Source: Hoeflea_A sp965216535 (lineage in GTDB: Bacteria > Pseudomonadota > Alphaproteobacteria > Rhizobiales > Rhizobiaceae). From it: a stretch of DNA of 64,000 nt. Location: contig OZ244175.1 of assembly GCA_965216535.1 (NCBI GenBank), positions 1,302,001-1,366,000 of the forward strand. Direction: 5' to 3'. This document shows, in pieces, positions 1-8,418 of this stretch (its first letter is position 1; the number at the start of each line of letters is the position of its first letter). The notes under the pieces were generated by a model, which saw only the letters and a program-made list of their open reading frames with translations, ran no database searches and had not been told where the DNA came from. The translations under genes were made by a program, and so were the position numbers.

Positions 1-900
1 TTTTGATGCGAGATAGCTGCGCCAATGGGCGATGGACTGATCGACCGGCGCCAGGCCGCGGCCAAGGATGATGGTGCCGGCGATCATGGCGCCTGCCGTG
101 ATTTCCCCGCCGATCACCAACGCGGCTCCCAGTCCCAGAACGGCCGATTGCAACAGCAGACGCGACGTCTTGGACAGGGTGGAGAAAAAGCCGGAGCGAT
201 CATTCGACTTTCTTTGATGAATGTTCGCCTCGCGCTTCATGGTCATCCATGCCCGGCGCAGATTTCCCATCATGCCCATAGACTGCAGCAACTGGGCATT
301 CTTCTCACTCGCGCTCGCGATTGCCCGTCCGGGCAAATCGGCCTGCGACTGACGCCTCATGGACGAACGCGTCATCCGGTTGTTGATCCAGGCGACGAGG
401 AAAAGAAACAGTGCTCCTGCCGCGCCGAGGGCGCCCAGGGCCGGATGGAGCACAGTCAACAGAAGCAGGTAGACGGGGACCCAGGGCAGATCAAAAAGCG
501 CCGACAGGCCCTGTCCCGAATAGAATTCCTTGATCGTGTCGAGATCGGCAAGATTGTGCTCGCCATCGTCTGAGGACTGCGCGGCTCGCTTGCGCATGAC
601 GGCGTTGAAAACGCCCGACGCCGCCCGGCTCTCGAGTTTCGCGCCGATACGCGAGAGGATCCGTGTGCGGACAAGCTCCAGGCAACCCGAAACGACAAAC
701 AGGCCGAGCAGCAGAATGCTAAGCGCAATCAGCGTCTCCATGCTGCCGCTGGGAAGCACCCGGTCGTAGACCTGCAGCATGTAGAGTGGGCCGGAGAGCA
801 TCAACAGATTGATGAAGAAGCTGAAGAAAGCGACCGTGACAAGACCGCTCCGGGCGGATGTCACGGCCGTGCTGAGAACGTTTGGTGCGGCGTTTCTCAT
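1..900 (-). CDS. Type I secretion ABC transporter permease/ATPase, PrtD-like (partial, 3' end outside window)
   Basis: Inner-membrane ABC exporter of a type I secretion system, which moves RTX-type proteins from cytoplasm to outside together with a membrane-fusion protein and an outer-membrane channel. Translating back from the ATG at 898-900 gives MRNAAPNVLSTAVTSARSGL, a hydrophobic helix (FFSFFINLLMLSGPLYMLQV) and the signature YDRVLPSGSMETLIAL that is typical of PrtD/HlyB-type secretion permeases. Only about 300 residues (the transmembrane domain) lie in the window; the Walker motifs would lie beyond position 1. It follows the RTX gene on the same strand after a gap of about 105 bases, so substrate and exporter are probably co-transcribed. 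The fusion protein and outer-membrane partner are not visible here. Confidence 0.88.
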   Translation of the reverse strand, partial: MRNAAPNVLSTAVTSARSGLVTVAFFSFFINLLMLSGPLYMLQVYDRVLPSGSMETLIALSILLLGLFVVSGCLELVRTRILSRIGAKLESRAASGVFNAVMRKRAAQSSDDGEHNLADLDTIKEFYSGQGLSALFDLPWVPVYLLLLTVLHPALGALGAAGALFLFLVAWINNRMTRSSMRRQSQADLPGRAIASASEKNAQLLQSMGMMGNLRRAWMTMKREANIHQRKSNDRSGFFSTLSKTSRLLLQSAVLGLGAALVIGGEITAGAMIAGTIILGRGLAPVDQSIAHWRSYLASK

Positions 901-1004
901 TGTACTGGTCCCTGTGGTTTCGTCGGTTGTCGGTGTTTTGAAAATGACCAAACAGGCAATGGAGATGGACCGGACGACTTGAACGCCGCCCGGTCCGGAT
1001 CCGA

Positions 1005-4000
1005 TCAGGCGAACAGGAAGTCCTGATCGTCGATCAGATTGGCATCCGTGTTCGACAACGTGACGGAGTTCAGCGCGTCGAAGGTGATGAGCGTGTTGGC
1101 GCCGGCCTGCTCGACCGTGATATCGGCAACGCTGGTGAAGCCGAACTCAGAGACGTCGAAGAGGTCCAGACCATCTTCGAAGTCGGTGACCGTATCGGCG
1201 TCCTCGCGGCTGCTGCGCAGGAAGACGAACGTGTCCTCACCGGAGCCGCCGGTCAGCGTATCGTTGCCGCCGCCGCCTTCGATGGTGTCGTCGCCTTCGC
1301 CACCGTTGAGAACATCGTCAGAGCCTGCAACCCTGTCGATCGTGATCTCGAGCAGCTGCTCCTGGCCGCCATTGCGGGTGAAGTCCGCTTCAACGGGATC
1401 AAGGAGAGTTCCGGCAGCGGAGGTCCCGCCGAGGATGTTCTGCGGCCCGTCGTTCGGATTAGCTTCCGAGCCGTTGAAGCCCTCGTGCAGAGCCACGACA
1501 CCGTTTTCGGCAATCCCCTGATCGGGAGCCGTCTGGTTCAGGAACGCCGCGCCTTCTTCGGTGTTTTCTTCCGTTCCCGCATCCAGAACATCGCGGCCGA
1601 AGCGCTGGATGGTGATCGGGCCGAGGAAGTTGCCATCCTCGTCGAAGATCGGATCGGTAAGCGGGTTACCGGGAGACGACAGGAACGCGTCGTTTGACGC
1701 GATGATCATCGTTGCCCAGGTGAAGAAACCCTGTCCGACATCGGCCGAGTTGACATTGAGCGTGAAGCTCGCAGTCTCGCCCGGATCGATCGGGCCCGGC
1801 ACGCCGTTCGGTCCGATAAGGGTCGCATCGACACCGTTATCGCCAACCTGCTGGTTGAACTCGGCCGCGATTGCGGTGGTAAACCCGTCTTCGGCAAGAC
1901 GCTCCAGACCCAGACTTGCGGCTTCGCCTCTGGTGTAGAGATCGAAATTCGCTCCGTCATGGAAACCGAACCAGACCGGCGTCAGGAACGTGCCGCCTTC
2001 GCCCTGCGTGTTGGTCACCGTCACCTGGATCGCATCGCCGTCGCCCAAAGCGTCACCACGAAGGATGTCGTTGCCGTTGCCGCCGAAGATGACATCCTCA
2101 CCGGCACCGCCTGCGAGCAGGTTATCGTTGGTATCGCCACTGATGATGTCGTCATTGGCTGAACCGGTGATGTTTTCGATATTGGTCAGCGAGTCGACGA
2201 CGACACCGTTGGGGCCGGTGTAGATTGCCGAACCGGAACCGAGATCGACGATGACGTTCTGACCGATATCGTTGAAGTCAGCGGTATCGATGCCTTCTCC
2301 ACCGTCGAGACTATCGGAACCGCCGCCGCCTTGCAGGATATCGTCGCCGATGCCGCCGACCAGCGTGTCGGAACCGCCGCGGCCGGAAAGCACGTCGTCT
2401 CCATCATTGCCGGTCAGTACGTTGGCGCCACCGTCGCCGAAAAGGATGTCGTCATTGGCCGACCCGTCCAGATTTTCGAAGTTGCTGAAGATCTCGAACA
2501 CCGTGGTGTTCGCATTCGGCTGATAGGATGCCGTGCCATTGCCGAGATCGGCGACCACATCGACCCCGATTCCCTGGAAGCTGTTGGTGTCGTTGCCTTC
2601 ACCACCGTCCAGTACGTCGGTGCCACCGCCACCGGCGATGAAGTCGTCGCCGGCGCCGCCCTCGATGGTGTTGGCGGCAGGTCCGGTAGCGATAATCGTG
2701 TCGTTGTTGTCGCTGCCGAGAATGTTCTCGATGCCGGTAAACTGCTCCGAAATCACATTGCCGTTGCCGGCAACATATTCGGCCGTTCCGGTGCCGTCGG
2801 CGTTGAGGTTGACGGTCACGTCGGCATTGATGCCGGCAAAGCTGTTTGTGTCGATGCCTTCGCCACCGTCGATGATGTCCGTGCCGCCGCCGCCGGCGAG
2901 AACGTCGTCACCGGCGCCGCCGATCAGGACATCATTGCCTCCGCGGCCGCTGAGGAAATCATCCCCGCCAGCACCGTAGAGGGTGTTGTTCTCACCATTG
3001 CCGGCAAGTGTATCGCCGTCATTGGAGCCTTCAACGTTCTCGATGCTGAAAAGCCGGTCCGTTTCGACCGTTTCCAGAAACACGTTACCATCGCCCGTAT
3101 CCCCGGGTTCGCCAGACGCGACCTGGCCTTCAACATCGCCACCTGCATCCTGAATGATGTCGGTTATGACAGGACCATTCTGACCGGCAGGCGCACTGTG
3201 CAGGTGGATGGAGCTCACACCGGCTACAGGGAGAAGATCGGCCTGGTTCAATCCCGAAACCGTCAGGCTGGAACTGTAGGTCACGGTGTCGCCATCGACG
3301 ACAATGGTCACCAGGCCCTGGCCGGTTGCTTCGGAGTCGGACAGTGGTCCCGGCTCCTGGGCTGCGTCGAGCGTCGCTGCAAGGACAATGGTCCGCACCC
3401 CTTGCTCGGTGGTATCGGACTGAACCAGAAGCTGACCGCGAATTTCGCCACCCGGGAAATCGCTGGTGTGGATGTTGTAGTAGAGGTTGTTCTGAACGGC
3501 CTGTTCGACCAGGTCCGCGGGCGACTGTGCCGTTGTCAGGGAAGCCAGTGGTTGGTCCGTGACCTCAACGGTGAAACCGGTTTCCCGGGTTGCGGTCCCG
3601 GCGGCCAGGTCGACGTCCACCGAGACGTCGGCATCGGAATAGGCCGCTGTGTCCGTTCCGCGTCCGCCGATGAGCTTGTCGTTGCCCAATCCGCCAATCA
3701 GAACGTCGTCAGCACGACCGCTATAGATGACATCGTCACCGGCACCGCCATCGATTGTTCCGTCGACATAGCCGCGCGAGCCGGCAAAGACGTCATTGCC
3801 CTTTGAAAGATTGACGTCGCCTTCGATGCGGCCGCTGTTGTGAACAACCACCCGACCACCGGCCTCCGTGGCGTCGATTGCGACCTCATTGGCTGTGATG
3901 TGACCGGTGTTGATGATCAGACCGTCGAGCGTAACGCCATCTTCGATGCGGATGCCAACGGCTGCATCGGACTCCGACGACGCGGCAATCAGACCGCTGT

Positions 4001-4760
4001 TGACGATATTTCCTTTGAACGTGGCGTCTTCAACGCTGCTGAAAATGCGAACGCCATCGCCCACCTGATTTCCTTCCGTAGCGTCGCCGCGGCCCTGTAT
4101 CGTGCCGTGATTGAGCACGGATGCGCGGACAATGTCGCCATCGACATCGCCCGTCTGCAGCGAAACGGCTGATCCGTTGTTGCCTTCGCCGGCATCAATA
4201 ACGGCTCGGCGAGCATTGAAGATCGAATAGTTCTCTGCCGTTCCATCGGCGTAAATCGTTCCGTTGCGTTGATCGCCGGTTCCGACGATATGACCGAAGT
4301 TTCGGATGTTGATACCGTCGCCACCGATATTGACGGCGCGGCTGTCGCTGGAAACCGTACCGAAGTTCAGAAGGCTTCCGGAAGAATTGCCGCCGTTGAC
4401 GAAATTGACGCCGTTAAAATCACCGGCAATCGTTCCGTAGTTCAGGATCGATGCATGCTTGCCTGTGATGCTGATTCCGGTCCCTTCTGCATCGATTTCA
4501 GCGCCACGGCTGTTGGTCACGCGGCCTTTGTTGCCCTCGATGGCGACCGTGGACGTATCGCCGGTCGTAACAGCAGTTCCCTTGTTGAAGAAACTCACGC
4601 GGTCGTTGGCAAAGGACAGGACGGGCGAACCGTCTACGGTCGTGGTGTCGTTGCGGCCGAGGGAGAAGCGTTCTCCATCGAACCGGCTGGTCCTTGCTTG
4701 GTTGTCTCCATCAGGAATAACCGTATTCCTGAATCCGAAAATGTTGAAAATGCGGGACAT
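1005..4760 (-). CDS. Large RTX-type secreted protein with beta-helix, CHRD-like and spondin_N-like regions
   Basis: Predicted calcium-binding extracellular protein, 1,251 residues, probably exported by the adjacent ABC transporter. Residues about 60-320 carry repeated N-x-G-x-I turns (NYGTI, NFGTV, NHGTI, NSGLI, NTGHI, NSGRI), which suggests a parallel beta-helix. Clusters of glycine/aspartate RTX nonapeptides occur near 338-368, 578-635, 695-725, 768-825, 865-905 and 1145-1175. Residues about 400-545 hold chordin-domain (CHRD) hallmarks, IHTSDFPGGEIRGQL and IHLHSAPAGQNGPV, but in swapped order. Residues about 910-1105 resemble a spondin_N domain (VWFGFHDGANFDLYTRGEAAS). There is no N-terminal signal peptide, and the C terminus (IDDQDFLFA) fits an uncleaved type I secretion signal. 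Role is unknown; adhesion or biofilm matrix is an inference. Confidence 0.85.
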   Translation of the reverse strand: MSRIFNIFGFRNTVIPDGDNQARTSRFDGERFSLGRNDTTTVDGSPVLSFANDRVSFFNKGTAVTTGDTSTVAIEGNKGRVTNSRGAEIDAEGTGISITGKHASILNYGTIAGDFNGVNFVNGGNSSGSLLNFGTVSSDSRAVNIGGDGINIRNFGHIVGTGDQRNGTIYADGTAENYSIFNARRAVIDAGEGNNGSAVSLQTGDVDGDIVRASVLNHGTIQGRGDATEGNQVGDGVRIFSSVEDATFKGNIVNSGLIAASSESDAAVGIRIEDGVTLDGLIINTGHITANEVAIDATEAGGRVVVHNSGRIEGDVNLSKGNDVFAGSRGYVDGTIDGGAGDDVIYSGRADDVLIGGLGNDKLIGGRGTDTAAYSDADVSVDVDLAAGTATRETGFTVEVTDQPLASLTTAQSPADLVEQAVQNNLYYNIHTSDFPGGEIRGQLLVQSDTTEQGVRTIVLAATLDAAQEPGPLSDSEATGQGLVTIVVDGDTVTYSSSLTVSGLNQADLLPVAGVSSIHLHSAPAGQNGPVITDIIQDAGGDVEGQVASGEPGDTGDGNVFLETVETDRLFSIENVEGSNDGDTLAGNGENNTLYGAGGDDFLSGRGGNDVLIGGAGDDVLAGGGGTDIIDGGEGIDTNSFAGINADVTVNLNADGTGTAEYVAGNGNVISEQFTGIENILGSDNNDTIIATGPAANTIEGGAGDDFIAGGGGTDVLDGGEGNDTNSFQGIGVDVVADLGNGTASYQPNANTTVFEIFSNFENLDGSANDDILFGDGGANVLTGNDGDDVLSGRGGSDTLVGGIGDDILQGGGGSDSLDGGEGIDTADFNDIGQNVIVDLGSGSAIYTGPNGVVVDSLTNIENITGSANDDIISGDTNDNLLAGGAGEDVIFGGNGNDILRGDALGDGDAIQVTVTNTQGEGGTFLTPVWFGFHDGANFDLYTRGEAASLGLERLAEDGFTTAIAAEFNQQVGDNGVDATLIGPNGVPGPIDPGETASFTLNVNSADVGQGFFTWATMIIASNDAFLSSPGNPLTDPIFDEDGNFLGPITIQRFGRDVLDAGTEENTEEGAAFLNQTAPDQGIAENGVVALHEGFNGSEANPNDGPQNILGGTSAAGTLLDPVEADFTRNGGQEQLLEITIDRVAGSDDVLNGGEGDDTIEGGGGNDTLTGGSGEDTFVFLRSSREDADTVTDFEDGLDLFDVSEFGFTSVADITVEQAGANTLITFDALNSVTLSNTDANLIDDQDFLFA

Positions 4761-5151
4761 CGATTGGCTCCTCAGAATTGATTTCGGGCGGTGCCCGAGT
4801 GTGGGTTTGCCAACGACCGGTCGAGACGGTGCAAAAACGGGATGGAAAGCGGGCCGTCATCGATCGCTGACGCCACCAAAGCTAGAAACGAGGCTTCAAG
4901 CTGGAAAAATCATTGTCTGAATGAGCAGCATAACCAATTGCTATGATCACACCGGACTTGATCTGAAAATGGAGCTAAAACAAAGGTTTGTGAGATCTGA
5001 AATTTATTCGCGCACGCCTTTTCACGTTGAGTTTAAGTCAATTTACCGCGCAGACGGGGTATTCAGGGTACACACATGAGCCAGGGAGCCTCGAAGACGC
5101 GTCGACAAGACGCGTTGTGTGTACTCCTCACCAATCGAGAGGGGTATCTGA
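4761..5151. other. 391-base intergenic region between divergent RTX and LysR genes
   Basis: No credible open reading frame. It must hold the promoters of the minus-strand RTX operon and the plus-strand LysR-type regulator. The only clear structure is the inverted repeat listed at 5068-5124. I saw no convincing sigma-70 pair. Confidence 0.5.
5068..5124. promoter_or_regulatory. Inverted repeat GTACACACA / TGTGTGTAC upstream of the OxyR-like gene
   Basis: Perfect 9-base arms at 5068-5076 and 5116-5124, separated by 39 bases, end 27 bases before the LysR-type start codon. The spacer holds two copies of GACGCGT. This is a plausible autoregulatory site or an upstream hairpin; no T-tract follows, so it is not a terminator. 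Confidence 0.35.
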
Positions 5152-6153
5152 ATGAATCTCCGCGAGCTTGAATACGTCATTGCTATCGACCATCACCTGA
5201 ACTTCAGCAAGGCGGCGGAAGCCTGCAACGTCTCGCAGCCGGCACTTTCAAACCAGATCAAGAAGCTCGAGCTTGAGCTTGGCATGCCTCTCTTTGCACG
5301 CAGCAACTCGGAAGTCCGTGTCACCCCGCTCGGCGAGCGGGTGATCGAATCCGCAAAACGCATTGTGCTGGAATCTCGCAAGATCAGGGACATGGCCACC
5401 GAATACCGGGATCCGGCCGCTTTGCCGCTTCGCATCGGGTTGGACCCAACGCTGGCGCCTTATCTGTTGCACTACCTGAGATCCGCAATCGCTGCTCAGG
5501 TGCCGGAGATGAAAGTCAACATCGTCGAGGGTGAGATCGCGGTGCTTGCCGATGGGGTTGCTACCCGCGACATCGACATTGCACTGATACCCCGGGACTC
5601 CTATCAGGGCGCCTTGGATTTCACCCCACTGTTCTATGAAAAACTGTTTCTCGTGGTCACCCGCGATCACATTCTGGCAACGCAAGACAGCATCAGTCTC
5701 TATGACATTCCATTCGATCAGCTCATTCGACTGAGCTGCCCCCTGGGCTTTACCTCCGAGGCCAGAATTCATCCATCACAGGATTACCAGCGTTCGAACA
5801 AACATCACGAAGTCGAAACGTCGAGTTTTGAGACTTTGTGCCAGCATATTCGTCACATCGGCGGGTGTTCCATTGTACCCGCGCTTGCCGCCGAACAAGT
5901 GCAGGCTGAACGGACGGACCTCGCTTTGGTGCCGATAGCCGAAGACGAGGAGAGGCGTTGCGTTGGGGTCATTTCCCGTGTCGGATGTCCCAGAAAGTCG
6001 GTGCTCGCCGCCATCGTTGGACACATCCACAGCAACCCGCCGCCTGGCGCATGCTTGCTGAGCGAACCGGTGAATGACGGCTTCGAGAGCCGGGACCAGG
6101 TGTCTCAATTGGCGCTCGAGCGTCCGCAAGAAAACCACTCTTTTGTGGGGTAG
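5152..6153 (+). CDS. LysR-family transcriptional regulator, OxyR-like
   Basis: DNA-binding regulator of 333 residues. The N-terminal winged helix-turn-helix spans about residues 1-60 (FSKAAEACNVSQPALSNQIKKLE), followed by a LysR substrate-binding domain with the OxyR-like stretches LRIGLDPTLAPYLL and SIVPALAAE. Cys196, in RLSCPLGF, sits where the peroxide-sensing cysteine of OxyR (C199 in E. coli) is expected, but there is no cysteine about nine residues later to act as resolving partner. Other cysteines lie further on in the domain (LCQHIRHIGGC). The start ATG is preceded by GAGAGG. It may be a one-cysteine OxyR or another LysR effector sensor. The GNAT gene follows on the same strand after 27 bases. 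Confidence 0.82.
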   Translation: MNLRELEYVIAIDHHLNFSKAAEACNVSQPALSNQIKKLELELGMPLFARSNSEVRVTPLGERVIESAKRIVLESRKIRDMATEYRDPAALPLRIGLDPTLAPYLLHYLRSAIAAQVPEMKVNIVEGEIAVLADGVATRDIDIALIPRDSYQGALDFTPLFYEKLFLVVTRDHILATQDSISLYDIPFDQLIRLSCPLGFTSEARIHPSQDYQRSNKHHEVETSSFETLCQHIRHIGGCSIVPALAAEQVQAERTDLALVPIAEDEERRCVGVISRVGCPRKSVLAAIVGHIHSNPPPGACLLSEPVNDGFESRDQVSQLALERPQENHSFVG

Positions 6154-6180
6154 AACAGACAGACCTGCTATAACCGGGGA

Positions 6181-6642
6181 ATGGATAACATCGTATCCCG
6201 ACCCTACACGCTCAGCGACTACTCAGCCTGTGTGGCGCTATTCGAAAGCAATCTGCCGAGGTTCTTTGCCCCGGAGGAGCGGGCGGAATTCTGTCAATAC
6301 CTGGAAAGCGTGGACGACAGCGAACCGCCCTATCTGGTTCTGGTCAGCGATGACAAGATCATTGCCTGTGGGGGGCTTGCGATCGAGCCGGACAAACGGC
6401 AGGCGCGATTGGCCTGGGGCATGGTCAACCGGGCGCACCATCGCCAGGGGCTGGGAACCCTGTTGCTGCGGGCTCGCTTGGAGCAGGCCCGCTCCGCTTC
6501 GAACATCGATGAAGTAGCGCTCGAAACAAGCCAGCACAGCCGCGGCTTCTATGAGCGGTTTGGCTTCCAGGTCATCAAAATCATTCCCGACGGGTTCGGC
6601 GCCGGCCTTGATCGATGGGACATGACCTTGCGTCTAACGTGA
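6181..6642 (+). CDS. GNAT-family N-acetyltransferase
   Basis: Acetyl-CoA-dependent acyltransferase of 153 residues, the usual size for a single GNAT domain. The acetyl-CoA pyrophosphate-binding motif R-Q-G-L-G-T is at residues 88-93 (HHRQGLGTLLLRARL), followed by the beta5/alpha4 region (ALETSQHSRGFYERFGFQV). The substrate cannot be told from sequence. It lies 27 bases after the LysR-type regulator and may be co-transcribed with it, ending close to a convergent thioesterase gene. Confidence 0.85.
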   Translation: MDNIVSRPYTLSDYSACVALFESNLPRFFAPEERAEFCQYLESVDDSEPPYLVLVSDDKIIACGGLAIEPDKRQARLAWGMVNRAHHRQGLGTLLLRARLEQARSASNIDEVALETSQHSRGFYERFGFQVIKIIPDGFGAGLDRWDMTLRLT

Positions 6643-6669
6643 GGTGCAAAGCCCAATCCGGAGTGGCGA

Positions 6670-7128
6670 TCAGTCCGATTCCGGGTGTTTGCTGTCCATG
6701 TCGACCAAGGCGCCCGGTTTCGACAGGGCGTTGCGGATGCCTTCCGGAATTGCGATCGACTTGATGTTGCCGTCGTCCTGGATCTGGGCGTGGATGCGAA
6801 TGGCGCGGCCCATGGTGATCAGCTCACCCGAAGACGAGTGTTCGGCGCGGCAATCCCAGTGCAGGGTGGAGCGGGTCATTTTCGCCAGTTGAATAATGGT
6901 GCGCACCCGGTCGCCATAGGCGGCCGGTCCGACGAATTTGAAATGCACATCGCCCATGACGAACGCGCTGCGGTTTTCGGCGATCATCTTGTTGGTCGGG
7001 AAGCCGATCGCGCGCAGCAGATCGTGTTCGGTGTCGTTGAACCATGACAGCATGAGCGGAAAATAGACCAGCCCGAAGGGATCGGATTCTCCCCAGTTCA
7101 CCGTTAACTCGCGCGAGTACATGATCAT
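6670..7128 (-). CDS. Acyl-CoA thioesterase, 4-hydroxybenzoyl-CoA thioesterase (hotdog) family
   Basis: Hotdog-fold protein of 152 residues that would hydrolyse an acyl-CoA thioester. The active-site region WGESDPFGLVYFPLMLSWF matches the 4HBT pattern with the catalytic-type Asp followed by G-x-V-Y. The reading frame stays open upstream to a TTG at 7164, but the ATG at 7126-7128, with GGAG about 10 bases upstream, gives a family-typical N terminus (MIMYSRELTVNWGESDP). The acyl substrate is unknown. Confidence 0.8.
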   Translation of the reverse strand: MIMYSRELTVNWGESDPFGLVYFPLMLSWFNDTEHDLLRAIGFPTNKMIAENRSAFVMGDVHFKFVGPAAYGDRVRTIIQLAKMTRSTLHWDCRAEHSSSGELITMGRAIRIHAQIQDDGNIKSIAIPEGIRNALSKPGALVDMDSKHPESD

Positions 7129-7208
7129 TGATGGCCACTCCGACTGAACACAAACGAGGCTCAACTTAGACGACCGGCGGCGAAAGGGAAATGGCCGTCC
7201 GATAGAGA

Positions 7209-7634
7209 TCAGTCACGGCGTTCGAGCAGGGCGCGCAGACGGTTGTCGAGCAGCATGTCCCAGCCCTGCTCATGGCGATCGCGCAGGGTGCTGTCGCCGG
7301 GATCCCAACCAGAGTGAACGAGGTCGCAGCGGGTTGCCTCGGCGACTTCGACCAGGTCGATTTCGAGCAGGGTTTCGGTGTAGGGGCTGTCGATCACCCA
7401 AGTGTAGACCAGCCGGGCGCGACCGTCATGCGGCGGCTTCAGTTCCTTCACCTCGCAGCGCACCGGCGCGCCGGAGCCAATACCGGGCGGGCAATCCATG
7501 GTGAAGTGGTGGCCCTCCTGAGCGACAAACGTGTTGGGCATCAGCCACTCGGCGATCTTGTCGGCTTCGATCAGGTATTCCCAGACGTCGTCGATCAAGG
7601 CGAAGATGGTGATGCTGCGGTGAATGTATGTCAT
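7209..7634 (-). CDS. SRPBCC-fold protein, AHSA1-like
   Basis: START/Bet v1-like lipid- or ligand-binding fold, 141 residues, with the AHSA1-type sequence FALIDDVWEYLIEADKIAEWL at the N terminus and GWDPGDS...GWDMLLDN at the C terminus. Its start overlaps the stop of the upstream ArsR gene by four bases (ATGA), a pairing that recurs widely in bacteria where the ArsR protein controls a neighbouring AHSA1 protein. Ligand unknown. Confidence 0.85.
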   Translation of the reverse strand: MTYIHRSITIFALIDDVWEYLIEADKIAEWLMPNTFVAQEGHHFTMDCPPGIGSGAPVRCEVKELKPPHDGRARLVYTWVIDSPYTETLLEIDLVEVAEATRCDLVHSGWDPGDSTLRDRHEQGWDMLLDNRLRALLERRD

Positions 7635-7972
7635 GTGCGTTTTCGACCCTTGGCTTTCACCTTGGACTCAACCGCATGTTTGAGATTGGCCAGGCGCTGA
7701 TCCCAGAACGGACCGTACTGCCGCACCCAGTCATGGACCTCGCGCAATGGTTCGGCATTGAGGCGGTGGACACGGGTGCGGCCCACATTGGTGATGGTCA
7801 CCAGGCCGTTTTCCTCCAGGATGCGCAGATGTTTGGCAATCGCCGGTCGCGATATGTCGAAGCGGCCTGCCAGTTCGCCGGCCGTCTTGTCGCCCTCGGC
7901 AAGGCAGTCGATCAGCGCCCGCCGCCGGTCGTCGGCAATGACGGAGTATATATTGTCCAGGCGGTAGGTCAT
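7631..7972 (-). CDS. ArsR-family winged-helix transcriptional regulator
   Basis: Small dimeric repressor of 113 residues. The winged helix is clear: RRALIDCLAEGDKTAGELAGRF, recognition helix ISRPAIAKHLRILEENGLV, wing TNVGRTRVHRL. There are no paired cysteines of the arsenic- or metal-sensing type, so it belongs to the non-metal ArsR group that is commonly coupled to AHSA1 proteins. First gene of a two-gene unit with the SRPBCC gene, with which it overlaps by four bases. Confidence 0.88.
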   Translation of the reverse strand: MTYRLDNIYSVIADDRRRALIDCLAEGDKTAGELAGRFDISRPAIAKHLRILEENGLVTITNVGRTRVHRLNAEPLREVHDWVRQYGPFWDQRLANLKHAVESKVKAKGRKRT

Positions 7973-8004
7973 CGGAGCTCACTGCGATCGGAGAATTGCC
8001 GATA

Positions 8005-8391
8005 CTAGACCGCGTTCAGCCCGATGAAGACAATTGAAATCAGCATGGACACCACGGTCAGCGTGGCGCCCAGGCCGCGGGCGGCACGATTGCTGTCGTC
8101 CGCCTTGATGCCGAATGGATGAACGATACGGCTGATCAGCAGTGTGGCGCCGATGGCATGAAGCCAGGCGACAGACCCGCCCGACGCCTCGACTATGCCC
8201 ATCAGGATCAGCGCCATCGGTACGTTTTCGGTAAAATTGGCGTGCTGACGGATGCGTTCGACGAGCGCAATGTTATCGCCATGGAGGAGCGGAATATCGG
8301 TCTTCGCCCGCATGATGGAAACGCGGGCACCGAGCACGATCATGATCAGCGCCAGTGCGCAGGCGTAGAGGCCGGTGATTTCGATGGGCAT
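8005..8391 (-). CDS. MAPEG-family integral membrane protein
   Basis: 128-residue protein with about four hydrophobic helices. The family signature ERIRQHANFTENVPMALIL (E-R-x-x-x-x-x-N-x-x-E) is at residues about 45-63 and is the glutathione-binding region in eicosanoid/glutathione MAPEG enzymes. Bacterial members are poorly characterised, and a glutathione-dependent detoxification role is only an inference from family. Same strand as its neighbours, but no tight overlap. Confidence 0.85.
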   Translation of the reverse strand: MPIEITGLYACALALIMIVLGARVSIMRAKTDIPLLHGDNIALVERIRQHANFTENVPMALILMGIVEASGGSVAWLHAIGATLLISRIVHPFGIKADDSNRAARGLGATLTVVSMLISIVFIGLNAV

Positions 8392-8418
8392 GGTGTCGTC
8401 TTTCTCCGTTGTACCGGT

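Noticed and set aside
2331..3806. Long plus-strand open frame (491 codons) antisense to the RTX gene
   Set aside because: It mirrors the repetitive GC-rich coding strand, has no ribosome-binding site and no recognisable domain. The minus-strand RTX frame explains the region.
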